Source of the DNA: JACRIM01 sp964605185
GTDB lineage: Bacteria; Planctomycetota; Phycisphaerae; UBA1845; UTPLA1
Assembly (NCBI GenBank): GCA_964605185.1
Contig: CAZSBF010000001.1
Location: 97,893-161,892 of the forward strand
Direction: 5' to 3'
DNA: 64,000 nt
Shown one piece after another: positions 36,797 to 45,493 of the stretch. Under the pieces are notes generated by a model, which did not search any database, was not told where the DNA came from, and saw nothing but the letters and a program-made list of their open reading frames with translations. Made by a program: the position numbers and the translations under genes. Position 1 is the first letter of the stretch; each line of letters begins with the position of its first letter.

Positions 36797-38875
36797 TCAG
36801 CCGTTCGCCAAGTAGGATGCAACGAACCCCGCGATATCCGATCCGTTTGCGAGAGTGTCCATGTTGATGTCGGACCGAGCCACATGCAGCGAATTCACGT
36901 CCAGCCCAAGAAGCACGTCAACGAAATTCAACACATCCAACGTGTCGATATCGCCATCGATGTCCAGATCTCCCGGCGGCGTCTTGATCAGCGTGAAGTG
37001 ATCCGATGTCACGGCGTCGCGCCGGATGTTTGCCAGCGACAGAACATTCCCCTCGACAGTCACCACGCACGAGCCGAAGTCCACCTCCGAGAAATACATC
37101 AACGGATGATCGCCCGTTCCACCCAGCGACGCACCGCCATGCCCGGCGACGATATACACCGCGCCCTCGTTCGGGGTTTGCCCGAGCGACTTCAGATAGG
37201 CACCGTCGCCATCGGTCCGACCATTGCCGCCGTCAACGATGTGCCCGGCTGCGGTCGTCGGCGTGTCGTAAGCACCATCGACAAGGTACGACCGCTCATA
37301 AATATGCGAGTGACCACCCAATACCAAATCCACGCCGCCCGCCTCCAGGATCGGCAGCACATTCTCGCGCATATCCTTGAGCCGACCACCGGAATCGGCC
37401 GGATCGTCCGAATCATGCGACCCATGCGAATACGGCGGGTGATGCCAGAACGCGATCACCCAATTCTGTGTCGTCATCGCCAGATCATTCGCCAGCCACG
37501 TCAGCATGGCCGACCCCGGCGTGCGCGGCGAGTCATGCGAATCGAGACAAATGAAGTGCGCGTTCGCGTAATCGAACGAATAATACGCCTCGGTGTTCGA
37601 TGCAAGCCCGCCGGCCTCGGCGAGCTTCGGCATGACAAACGCGGTGTAGTACGGGCCCGTTTGAGTCTGCGAGTCCGACAGCGTCCCCTCGTGATTGCCC
37701 AGCGTCGGCCAGCAGACCGTGTGCCGCAGAATGTTCTGATAGACGGCGAAGTGGTAGTTCGTGAATTCAGTCTCTGTCCCGCTGTTGTACGCAATATCGC
37801 CCATGTGCAAATAAAGGTCCGGAGGCTCGGCGGCGGTCACCGCCAGCATGGCGTTTCGAACGGCGGCCTGGTCGGCACCGCCGGTTCCCGAATCGCCGAC
37901 CACCCAGAACGAAAACCGCCCCCGCGTCCCGGCGACTGGCGATGTGGCAAAGTAATGATGCACGTCACCGCCGATAAGCACCTGGCCCGTGAGGCCGACG
38001 TCGTAGTAATAGGTCGTCGCCGGCGAAAGTCCCGACAGCTTTACATAGTGATCGATGCGAAGCGTCGGATCGCTCACCGTCGTCGTCAGCGAACCGGGCG
38101 CAGCGCCAAAGTGCACGACGCTGTCGGTGGCAATGTTCGTCCTCCAGCAAATAGTCATCGAGGTTGGTGTGCCGAGCTGCAAATAGGGCGCACGCACCAG
38201 CGACGGCGGAGCTGCGACGCCGTAGTTAACGGTGAGCTTCGGCCGACTTGCAATCGTGGCGTACTCACTCGACCTAATCTGGACCCCATCGGTGCCGGTT
38301 GGGAGAATGATCCATCCCTTGTTCAACGTTGGGTCGGAACTCCACAATATCAAGCTTGGCGTGACGTCGACGTTGTACGTAGTCAGCGACGTGCCCGAAG
38401 CGGAATTGACATAAGTGCCATAATCGGCGGCATCGACGCCCGGTGTGCCGCCGAGCGTGTTCCACGATGTCGCGCCGCTCCAGCTTGTCGCGGCCTCATA
38501 GATGATCCCCACCGTTCCAGTATTGAAGACGGTGTACGACAGCGTAGCGGAATTGATTTGCGACCCGATGGGGACTTGTCCCACACCGCCGCCGAAGATG
38601 GAATCAAACCGGACCAGTGCCGCGTTCACCTGGTTCGTTCCGGGCGGGTCGTCGCCATCCCACTCCGCGGCGGTCGAGGCGCCGTTCGCAGTCGCAGGCG
38701 CGGCCTGTTGTACAAAGGTGTCGACCGTTCCTGTATAGCTCGACACACCGTTTTGAAAGGTGACGACCGCAGCGCGAACGATCAGCGCATTCGCCAGCGT
38801 GCATACCAGAAAGATGGCGATGAGGCGACTGGCGTTCGTCGGGCCAGCAGGAATCCATGGGCATTGTCGAGTCAT
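36797..38875 (-). CDS. Secreted purple-acid-phosphatase-like metallophosphoesterase with dockerin-like end
   Basis: 692 aa. After a signal peptide (about 35 residues), residues 38-216 form a DNRLRE-type domain and residues 225-315 a fibronectin-III-like PAP N-domain (RAPYLQLGTPTSMTICWRT). The catalytic domain (325-560) has metal ligands in VVGDSGTGG, HMGDIAYN, TLGNHEG, FWHHPPYSHGSH and GGHSHIYER. The C-terminal 65 residues carry two EF-hand-like motifs (DLDIDGDIDTLDVLNF, SDINMDTLANGSDIAGF) like a dockerin. It probably releases phosphate from organic esters outside the cell. It overlaps the upstream TPR gene by 4 bp. Confidence 0.88.
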   Translation of the reverse strand: MTRQCPWIPAGPTNASRLIAIFLVCTLANALIVRAAVVTFQNGVSSYTGTVDTFVQQAAPATANGASTAAEWDGDDPPGTNQVNAALVRFDSIFGGGVGQVPIGSQINSATLSYTVFNTGTVGIIYEAATSWSGATSWNTLGGTPGVDAADYGTYVNSASGTSLTTYNVDVTPSLILWSSDPTLNKGWIILPTGTDGVQIRSSEYATIASRPKLTVNYGVAAPPSLVRAPYLQLGTPTSMTICWRTNIATDSVVHFGAAPGSLTTTVSDPTLRIDHYVKLSGLSPATTYYYDVGLTGQVLIGGDVHHYFATSPVAGTRGRFSFWVVGDSGTGGADQAAVRNAMLAVTAAEPPDLYLHMGDIAYNSGTETEFTNYHFAVYQNILRHTVCWPTLGNHEGTLSDSQTQTGPYYTAFVMPKLAEAGGLASNTEAYYSFDYANAHFICLDSHDSPRTPGSAMLTWLANDLAMTTQNWVIAFWHHPPYSHGSHDSDDPADSGGRLKDMRENVLPILEAGGVDLVLGGHSHIYERSYLVDGAYDTPTTAAGHIVDGGNGRTDGDGAYLKSLGQTPNEGAVYIVAGHGGASLGGTGDHPLMYFSEVDFGSCVVTVEGNVLSLANIRRDAVTSDHFTLIKTPPGDLDIDGDIDTLDVLNFVDVLLGLDVNSLHVARSDINMDTLANGSDIAGFVASYLANG

Positions 38876-39846
38876 TGCGACCCTTTCGTATTGCCGCCAG
38901 CATCCGGTTTGGCTTTCGCGGCGTGCGTCTCAAGGATCGCCAGAAGCTGCCGGGCCTCCTCCAACTGTGGCGCCATTTCGCGCACCACTCGCAGGTCCTT
39001 CCGCGCCTCTTCATTTCGTCCCATGGCGGACAAAACACGGGCGCGGGCAAACAAATTCAAGGCCGTTTGCTTGGCTGCGACCATCCGCTCAGCCTCGCGA
39101 AGCGCGGCCTCGCGATCAGCCTGCGCCGCCGATTTATTTCCCGCCGCCGTGTGTACGTCGGCCCGGCGCAGATACCAGTCCGTCTTCACCGGCGCGTTCG
39201 CCATCGCCTCGTCGATGAGCCGAATCGCGGCCGGGTATCGTTTGCGGGCGGTTTCAACGCGAACGAGGGGAATCTGCAGGACGACGGAGCGCGGCATTCG
39301 GGCGAGCCCCTGTTGATAACCCGCCGCGGCATCTTCGAGTCGGCCGAGCTTCTCCTGAATGGCGCCGCGCTCGAGAAAGGCGTCAAGGTCGTCCGAGGTC
39401 GTCAGGGCTTTGTCGTAATCGGAAACGGCCTCTTTAAGTCGGTTAAGACGGGCGCGAATGCGGGCACGCTCGATCCAGGCGCGGGAATCCTCGCCACCGT
39501 CTTTGATATAGCGAGACAGCTCGCCCTCGGCCTCCTCGGTTCGATTCAACTGCGCCAGCACAAGGCCCCGCTGAAGTCGAACCAGGCGACTCTGCGGGTC
39601 GAGACGCTGCGCCGCATCAAGGTCGCTCACCGCATCGACCGCGCGCCCGGCCTCGGCATTGCAATGGGCACGAAGCAGAAGCAGATCAATTCGCTCCGGT
39701 TCCTTCTGCAATTGTTGCGTGAGTCGGTCGATCTCGACGGCGGGTTCAGGATGGGCGAACACAATCGGCGTCGTAAAAGCTACGGCGATCCAAGCCGCAA
39801 CAACGACACGCAAGCGATTGAAAATGGAAACTCGGCGTCGGATCAT
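38872..39846 (-). CDS. Exported TPR-repeat protein
   Basis: 324 aa from ATG 39846. A signal peptide ends near IVFAHPEP. At least six tetratricopeptide repeats follow (such as IDLLLLRAHCNAEAGRAVDA, SRAWIERARIRARLNRLKEA, LDAFLERGAIQEKLGRLEDA). TPR arrays mediate protein contacts. The ATGA overlap with the phosphatase start suggests coupled translation of the two, but no functional link is known. Confidence 0.82.
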   Translation of the reverse strand: MIRRRVSIFNRLRVVVAAWIAVAFTTPIVFAHPEPAVEIDRLTQQLQKEPERIDLLLLRAHCNAEAGRAVDAVSDLDAAQRLDPQSRLVRLQRGLVLAQLNRTEEAEGELSRYIKDGGEDSRAWIERARIRARLNRLKEAVSDYDKALTTSDDLDAFLERGAIQEKLGRLEDAAAGYQQGLARMPRSVVLQIPLVRVETARKRYPAAIRLIDEAMANAPVKTDWYLRRADVHTAAGNKSAAQADREAALREAERMVAAKQTALNLFARARVLSAMGRNEEARKDLRVVREMAPQLEEARQLLAILETHAAKAKPDAGGNTKGSQ

Positions 39847-39891
39847 GAACGCTTCACCCTGCAATATCGTACCGACATCAAGGGATGGGAA

Positions 39892-40635
39892 TCAACCGCG
39901 AGACGTGTGGCGTTCGACAAAAGCGGCGTAATCCTCAGGCGTGTCAATGCCGATGGCGGCCTGCTTCACGACGCCGACCACGAGTGGATAGCCGTGTTCC
40001 AGCACACGGAGTTGTTCGAGCTTCTCCATCTTCTCGAGTTGCGTCGGCGGCAACTTCGCAAGCGTCATGAGAAAGTCGCGTCGATAGGCGTAAATCCCAA
40101 GGTGCAGCAGCCAATTCGACGGCGTCTCCACGCGCCCGCCCGCATCACGGTGGAATGGAATTAACGCTCGCGAGAAGTACATCGCCCGCCCGCGCTGATC
40201 GATCACGACCTTCACCACGTTGGGATCAGCCGGATTCGAGTTGATGGCGAATGGACAAGCCAGTGTCCCGATCGGCGCGTCGGCATTGGCCTCCATCAAC
40301 CGAACGAGATGATCGATGCCGGCCGGTTCAAGCTCCGGCTCATCGCCCTGCACATTCACAATCACATCGGCATCCGTGCCCGCCGCGACCTCGGCCACGC
40401 GATCGGTACCACTGGGATGGTCGGCGCGGGTCATCGCCGCCTCGCCGCCAAAGGACGTCACCGCGTCGTAGATGCGCTGATCGTCCGTCGCAACGACGAC
40501 GCGCGAGATCGTCGCGGCCTTCTTTGCCTGCTCATAGACATGCTGAATCAGAAACTTGCCCGTTTCACGAAGCAGCGGCTTGCCCGGCAGTCGCACGGAC
40601 GCATAGCGCGCCGGAATAACGGCGATGGCTTTCAT
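39892..40635 (-). CDS. kdsB: 3-deoxy-manno-octulosonate cytidylyltransferase
   Basis: 247 aa from ATG 40635, the start that matches the family. KdsB activates Kdo as CMP-Kdo for attachment to lipid A. The nucleotide site IPARYASVRLPGKPL, VVATDDQRI and VVNVQGDEPELEPAGI, and the closing GIDTPEDYAAF are diagnostic. With lpxD, lpxC and lpxA nearby it supports a Kdo-bearing LPS outer membrane. Confidence 0.96.
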   Translation of the reverse strand: MKAIAVIPARYASVRLPGKPLLRETGKFLIQHVYEQAKKAATISRVVVATDDQRIYDAVTSFGGEAAMTRADHPSGTDRVAEVAAGTDADVIVNVQGDEPELEPAGIDHLVRLMEANADAPIGTLACPFAINSNPADPNVVKVVIDQRGRAMYFSRALIPFHRDAGGRVETPSNWLLHLGIYAYRRDFLMTLAKLPPTQLEKMEKLEQLRVLEHGYPLVVGVVKQAAIGIDTPEDYAAFVERHTSRG

Positions 40636-40686
40636 GCGGCTAAGGCTATTCCCCTCGCCGCCTTGCGTCAAAGACGAACCTCGGGA

Positions 40687-41157
40687 CTATGGCATGACGA
40701 AATCGTGATCCGGCGAACGAATGGTCAGCACCGGGCAGGGCGCCTTGCGAACCACGCGCTCCGTCACCGATCCAAGGATTGCATGACGCAGTCCGCTTCG
40801 ACCGTGCGTGCCCATGACGATCATGTCGATCTTCTCATCACGGGCGTAGCGGATAATCTCCATAAAGGGTCGGCCGACAAGCACGGCCTTTGTGACCGGA
40901 GCCTTCACGTCGGCCAGCTTCGACGCAACAAACTTGTCCATCTCTTTTTTCGACAGCGCGAGCATCTCATCCGGCGGCGGACCGACCGGCAACGCACCCG
41001 GACCCATGGCCATCCAATATTGATATGCCTCGTCGACGACGTGGAGAACGTGAATCTCAGCCTTGCACGACTCCGCGAACGAGACCGCGTACTTGAGTGC
41101 GTGAACCGAGTAATCCGAGAAATCCGTCGGAAACAGGATCTTGCGAATCTGCACCAT
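40687..41157 (-). CDS. Universal stress protein (UspA family)
   Basis: 156 aa from ATG 41157. FPTDFSDYSVHALKYA at the start and the ATP-binding GTHGRSGLRHAILGSVTERVV (G-2x-G-9x-G-S pattern) are typical of nucleotide-binding Usp proteins. They act in the cytoplasm under stress or energy limitation. Monocistronic; about 50 bp separates it from kdsB in the same direction. Confidence 0.93.
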   Translation of the reverse strand: MVQIRKILFPTDFSDYSVHALKYAVSFAESCKAEIHVLHVVDEAYQYWMAMGPGALPVGPPPDEMLALSKKEMDKFVASKLADVKAPVTKAVLVGRPFMEIIRYARDEKIDMIVMGTHGRSGLRHAILGSVTERVVRKAPCPVLTIRSPDHDFVMP

Positions 41158-41275
41158 GGCGCACCTCACAACCCTCTTCCCACCAGAAGCATAGCGCGTT
41201 CGACGGGCCTTGGAAACCAGCTATAATGCAGGCGTTCTTTGACCCCCGGAATCGCGAACGCCCGACTCTTCGCCC

Positions 41276-42184
41276 ATGCAACTGACCATTCTCGAATCCC
41301 CATCCGCCGCCCGCGAGCGACGGCTTCCGCCGTGGCTCAAACGTCCGCTCCCAACCGGCGATGTGCTGCTAAATACGCGCGCCATTGTCAAACGAAGCGG
41401 TGTCGCCACCGTCTGCGAAGAAGCCCGCTGTCCGAACCTGAGTGAGTGCTGGTCGCACAAACACGCGACGTTCATGATTCTTGGCGATCGCTGCACGCGT
41501 CGATGCCACTTTTGTGCCGTCATCACCGCGCGGCCCGAACCGGTGAAGCCGGATGAGCCGCGCCGCCTGGCCGAGGCCGTCGCCGAATTAGGACTTCGAC
41601 ACGTCGTGATCACCGCCGTGGCGCGCGACGATCTGCCCGACGAAGGCGCCGGCCACTTCGCTGAATGCGTCCGCGAGGTTCGCCGACTCTCACCGGAATG
41701 CGCGATCGAAGTGTTGCCGGCGGACTTTCACGCCCGAGATGAATTGCTCGCCATGCTGTGCGACGCCAACCCCGACATTTACAACCACAATCAGGAAACG
41801 GTCGAACGGCTCTCGCCCGCGATTCGCCCGCAGGCGAAGTATCGCCGGACGCTGGATGTGCTTCGCAAGGTGAAGGACCGGCTTCCCGAGGTCTACACCA
41901 AGAGCGGCCTCATGGTCGGCCTCGGCGAGACGCGCGACGAATTGCGACAGACGATGCAAGACCTTCGCGATGTAAACGTCGACATCCTCACCGTCGGCCA
42001 GTACCTCCGCCCGAGCGAGGATCATGCACCGGTCGAGCGATATCTCCCACCGGCCGAGTTCGACGAGATCGCCGATGAGGCGCGGGCGATGGGGTTCCTC
42101 TCCGTAGCATCGGGGCCGTTCGTCCGATCCAGCTACAACGCGGCCGACGTCTATCAGGCCATTCACCAGCGTCGGGGGCGCTAG
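41276..42184 (+). CDS. lipA: Lipoyl synthase
   Basis: 302 aa radical-SAM enzyme that inserts two sulfurs into octanoyl groups on lipoyl domains. The auxiliary 4Fe-4S cluster ligands are in CEEARCPNLSEC, the radical-SAM cluster in CTRRCHFC, and the C-terminal RSSYNA motif supplies the Ser ligand. Only two bases separate it from tmk, so lipA-tmk-holB is a likely operon. lipB is not in the window. Confidence 0.97.
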   Translation: MQLTILESPSAARERRLPPWLKRPLPTGDVLLNTRAIVKRSGVATVCEEARCPNLSECWSHKHATFMILGDRCTRRCHFCAVITARPEPVKPDEPRRLAEAVAELGLRHVVITAVARDDLPDEGAGHFAECVREVRRLSPECAIEVLPADFHARDELLAMLCDANPDIYNHNQETVERLSPAIRPQAKYRRTLDVLRKVKDRLPEVYTKSGLMVGLGETRDELRQTMQDLRDVNVDILTVGQYLRPSEDHAPVERYLPPAEFDEIADEARAMGFLSVASGPFVRSSYNAADVYQAIHQRRGR

Positions 42185-42186
42185 TC

Positions 42187-42885
42187 GTGTCCACACCAAC
42201 CCTCGAACGGATTCGCGGCAAGTTCCTTGTGTTCGACGGAGTCGACGGCGCGGGCAAAGGCTCGCAGCTTCAGCTCCTTGGCGAAGCGCTGACGTCGGCG
42301 GGCATTCCGTGGGTACAGGCCAAAGATCCCGGCGGAACCGAGATCGGCGACCGCATTCGACACGTGCTGCTCGACTACGACCTTTCCAAGATGGACGTGA
42401 GATGCGAGGCACTGCTTTTCATGGCGTCGCGGGCCCAACTTCTACACGAAGTGATCGACCCCGCACTCGCCGCGGGAAAGACCGTCTTGTGCGACCGATT
42501 TGTTTCGGCGACGTGCGCGTACCAAGGCGCGGCCGGCTATGACCCCCGGCGCGTCATCGAGTTGGCGCGGTTCGCCATCGACAAGACGTGGCCGCATCTG
42601 ACGCTTATCTTCGACGTCGCGGCCGAAGAGGGGTTGGAGCGCACTGGTCGCCGGCCGAAGTCCAAGAAAAAGAACGGCGACGTGCACGGCCAGGTGCGAT
42701 TGTTTCACGACACGCACCCGGACGCGATGGAGCATCGTCCGCTCGACTTTCATCAGAAGGTGCGAAACATGTTTCTCGACCTGCCGGCGATCTATCCGGC
42801 GCCGATTGCAATCATTGACGGCTCGGGCAGCGTCGATGATGTGCGCAAGAAAATGATGGAGGCGATCGACCGTGCCGCTCTCTGA
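42187..42885 (+). CDS. tmk: Thymidylate kinase
   Basis: 232 aa, GTG start. Phosphorylates dTMP. P-loop FDGVDGAGKGSQ, substrate-binding DPGGTEIGD, DRFVSATCAYQG, and a LID region with Arg/Lys-rich TGRRPKSKKKNGD. The LID is longer than in E. coli and carries a Lys-rich insert. It overlaps holB by 14 bp; the tmk-holB pairing is conserved in many bacteria. Confidence 0.93.
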   Translation: MSTPTLERIRGKFLVFDGVDGAGKGSQLQLLGEALTSAGIPWVQAKDPGGTEIGDRIRHVLLDYDLSKMDVRCEALLFMASRAQLLHEVIDPALAAGKTVLCDRFVSATCAYQGAAGYDPRRVIELARFAIDKTWPHLTLIFDVAAEEGLERTGRRPKSKKKNGDVHGQVRLFHDTHPDAMEHRPLDFHQKVRNMFLDLPAIYPAPIAIIDGSGSVDDVRKKMMEAIDRAAL

Positions 42886-44029
42886 CGTGCTGCATCAGGA
42901 CGCCGCCATCGACCGGCTGCAACGGGCGCTGTCCAGCAGTCGCGTACCCCACGCCTATCTCTTCACTGGACCCAACGGAGTCGGCAAAGAACTGCTCGCG
43001 ACAAGACTTGCACAACTGCTCCTCTGCGCGGGGAATGCCGCAGATGCCGGTCCCAGTCTCTTTGGTGGAGGGGACGCGGAACCCGCGCCTCAGGACTCCG
43101 GGCTCAATACTCGGGACTCTTGCGGCTCGTGCCCCGACTGCATTCTCTTCGCCGCAGGCAACCATCCCGACTTTCATCGGATCCACCGCGCCCTGAATAA
43201 GATGCACCCGGACAAAGCCGTGCAGCGGCGCAAGGCGATCGACCTCGGTGTCGACGTGATTCGCCACTTCGTTCTCGAACGCATCATGCTGCACCCGTCG
43301 CGTGGAAACGCCAAGGTGTTCGTCATCGTGGAGGCGGATCGCCTGAGCATTCAGGCGCAGAACGCCCTACTGAAGACGCTGGAAGAGCCGCCGGGTCACA
43401 GTTATCTCATCCTGCTTGCGGCGGCACCCGATGAATTGCTCGCCACGACGCGTTCGCGGTGCCAACACATTGCATTGGGCACGCTGCCCGACCATTTCAT
43501 TTCCGAGCGGCTTCACGACGCGCGGCAGCTCACGCCTGCCGACACCGCATTTCTCGTGCAGCTTGCGCAGGGAAGTCTCGGTACGGCGCTTCGCTTTGCC
43601 GACATGGGCATCCACCAGCGGATCGGCGAGATCCTCGGCGCGTGCAAAGCAGCCGTGGAGGACCCATTGGGAGCGGGCAAGGCGCTGGCCGAGCTGGCGA
43701 AGGAGTTGGCCTCCGACACGAAAGAGGCGATCGACGCGGGTGAGGAAGGCGACACCAATGCCGCGCGGGAGGCGCAGGCGCTCGTTCTCTCCATTGTCGG
43801 CACGGTCCTGCGCGATGTGCAGCGCGTCGTTGTCGGCAGCCCACCGCTGGCCCGGCCAAATGAACCATTGATTACGTCGCTGGCCGCGCGATGCACGACG
43901 CGCCCCCTGGCTGCGTCGATCCGTGCACTCTCACTGGCTGAATATCAGATTGATCAAAATGCCAATGCCGGCCTGATCTTCGACTCCGTCGGCATCGCGC
44001 TGAATCGTGGACTCACCGGCGTGATGTAG
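42872..44029 (+). CDS. holB: DNA polymerase III delta' subunit
   Basis: 385 aa clamp-loader subunit; GTG start inside tmk. AAA+ features: HAYLFTGPNGVGKELLA, the zinc ligands C...CGSCPDC, NALLKTLEEPP, TRSRCQ. Between the first zinc cysteine (LLLC) and CGSC there are about 30 residues, more than the usual 8-12. The excess includes a heptamer-repeat-derived stretch (PQDSGLNTRDS). The C-terminal 150 residues are the helical collar domain, less conserved. Confidence 0.92.
   Translation: MPLSDVLHQDAAIDRLQRALSSSRVPHAYLFTGPNGVGKELLATRLAQLLLCAGNAADAGPSLFGGGDAEPAPQDSGLNTRDSCGSCPDCILFAAGNHPDFHRIHRALNKMHPDKAVQRRKAIDLGVDVIRHFVLERIMLHPSRGNAKVFVIVEADRLSIQAQNALLKTLEEPPGHSYLILLAAAPDELLATTRSRCQHIALGTLPDHFISERLHDARQLTPADTAFLVQLAQGSLGTALRFADMGIHQRIGEILGACKAAVEDPLGAGKALAELAKELASDTKEAIDAGEEGDTNAAREAQALVLSIVGTVLRDVQRVVVGSPPLARPNEPLITSLAARCTTRPLAASIRALSLAEYQIDQNANAGLIFDSVGIALNRGLTGVM
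43089..43116 (+). repeat. Diverged heptamer repeat inside holB
   Basis: Four 7-bp units beginning CTC (CTCAGGA, CTCCGGG, CTCAATA, CTCGGGA), then CTCTTGCGGC. The order, unit and 3' flank resemble the intergenic CTCAGGA array at 35595-35615. It lies in the zinc-loop region of the protein and keeps the frame. Confidence 0.6.
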
Positions 44030-44036
44030 AGTCTTA

Positions 44037-44501
44037 CTACGACACCCACAGCGTGTGAACAGAGACACCGCAACTGCCTGCGATCATCAAGGCCGTCCAC
44101 ACCACCCAGAAAAATGTCGGCACCACCGGTGAGAACGTCGTAAACGCCGCAAGGAGTCCGGCCGCGCCGACGAGGCATAGGCCTAACATGGCGATTCGCC
44201 AGCCCGCCGTTCCGGCCAAGCCCGACGAAGAGGTCATCCGCCAGCCGAGAAAGACGCCGAGCCCACCGCCGACCATGGCCGCGAGCGCCACGGGCATAGA
44301 GGCCTCAAACCAATAGGCGGAGCCGCCGGTGAAGAGCTGCTGCGAAGCGGTAATGGCGGCACTTGCCGCTTTGACGGCGAAGAAAACGATCGCGGCCTCC
44401 AATGGCGCCCACAATGCAATGCTCTTGAGCGCTTCGCGCGAGCCTTCGCGAAGCATTTCTTCCTCGGCATCATCCTCCACTTCGTTATCGACGTTGGTCA
44501 T
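44037..44501 (-). CDS. Hypothetical membrane protein
   Basis: 154 aa. An acidic N-terminus (DNEVEDDAEEEML) is followed by four hydrophobic segments. AAGGA lies upstream of the ATG. It is not recognised. It lies 10 bases downstream of the zinc-ribbon gene in the same direction, so the two are probably cotranscribed. Confidence 0.7.
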   Translation of the reverse strand: MTNVDNEVEDDAEEEMLREGSREALKSIALWAPLEAAIVFFAVKAASAAITASQQLFTGGSAYWFEASMPVALAAMVGGGLGVFLGWRMTSSSGLAGTAGWRIAMLGLCLVGAAGLLAAFTTFSPVVPTFFWVVWTALMIAGSCGVSVHTLWVS

Positions 44502-44511
44502 GGCGTGTTCC

Positions 44512-45279
44512 TTAGAAACCGAGTGCCTTCATTGGATCGAAAATCTCCGATTCGACGACCTTGCCTTCTTCATCGAAATGAATACGGAGGATGGACCTCT
44601 CACTGAATCGCCACAGGAACACGAATCCATACTTCAGCCGCTCTTTCCCATACGTTGCGAAATAGGGCTTTTGATAGGGGAGGCGAATGTCCTTGGGGAT
44701 CATGCTTTGCGAGCCTTCGGGCGGGTCTTCCTGAGTCCACGTCTCGCGCGGCGGTTTGCCCACAATGGCGACGACCTCTTCCGGGTTCATGCCGTTCGCA
44801 AATTTCGGGAGCAACTCCTTCGCCTCGGCCGCGGGGTTGTGCATGATGGCCCCGCGGATGTACCACCCTGCACCGCCGAGGGCGCCGAGCACAACCAACC
44901 AGATGGCAACCTTCGCGAGCCGGGCCCCCACACTTGGAAAACCGTCGTCCTCCGCGGCAACGACGGCCTTTTTCTTTCTCGGCTTTTCGTCGGCATCTGT
45001 CTCCGCCCCACCAACCGCCGTCCCGGTGGCCTTGTTAAACCCGCAGGCCATGCAAACGACAGCACCCTCCGTCATCGCGGCGCCGCATGAAGGACAGGGC
45101 GCGGTCTCGACGCTGACACCTTCTGACATCGCGGAGAGATCCAACTCGTCGGCCACTGGCGGAGGCGGCACGGGGATGGCGATGGGCGAACCACACTTGC
45201 AGCGAACACGCTTGCCGGCCAGATGGGCCGGGGCCTTGAAGCGCGAGCCACACGATTTACATGCCACAACTGCGGACAT
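44512..45279 (-). CDS. Zinc-ribbon membrane protein with BamE-like C-terminal domain
   Basis: 255 aa. Two zinc ribbons at the N-terminus (CKSCG...CKCG, residues about 7-30, and CPSCG...CMACG, about 62-80), a charged linker, one transmembrane helix (about 123-143), then a domain of about 100 residues (MNPEEVVAIVGKPPRETW... and IHFDEEGKVVESEIF) whose pattern resembles SmpA/OmlA/BamE folds. Double-zinc-ribbon membrane proteins are frequent in planctomycetes. The role is unknown. Confidence 0.75.
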   Translation of the reverse strand: MSAVVACKSCGSRFKAPAHLAGKRVRCKCGSPIAIPVPPPPVADELDLSAMSEGVSVETAPCPSCGAAMTEGAVVCMACGFNKATGTAVGGAETDADEKPRKKKAVVAAEDDGFPSVGARLAKVAIWLVVLGALGGAGWYIRGAIMHNPAAEAKELLPKFANGMNPEEVVAIVGKPPRETWTQEDPPEGSQSMIPKDIRLPYQKPYFATYGKERLKYGFVFLWRFSERSILRIHFDEEGKVVESEIFDPMKALGF

Positions 45280-45377
45280 ACCGGGCCCAACCTGAATAGG
45301 TTCGCCCGAGTATAACGAGCCGCCGTATCCGATTTCAAGTGCGAAATGGCGTGAATCCGACGTGCCCCGGCTGTGTC

Positions 45378-45436
45378 ACAGGGTGATCAACTTTTCCGCC
45401 TTTCGCATGGCCATCAGAATGTCGTCCATGGTGCAG
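45378..45436 (+). repeat. Copy of the dsrE-like gene 3' end (distal copy)
   Basis: 59 bp matching 46937-46995 at 53 positions. On the minus strand it encodes CTMDDILMAMRKAEKLITL and a TGA stop, against CTMDDILTAMRTAEKVITL in the intact gene. Sequence upstream of this tail shows no further similarity to the gene. Confidence 0.88.
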
Positions 45437-45493
45437 CATGAAATGCAAGCTACCCGCGAAAGCAGCTTGGAGAGGGGTCGTTTTACAGAACGG

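Noticed and set aside
36884..39316. Plus-strand frame of 810 codons opposite the phosphatase and TPR genes
   Set aside because: Arg/His-rich, spans two real genes on the other strand, no domain seen.
45362..45493. N-terminal extension of the inserted membrane protein into the repeat
   Set aside because: The extension is encoded by the antisense of the dsrE-like tail copy, so it is not expected to be part of the original protein; an internal start is more likely.
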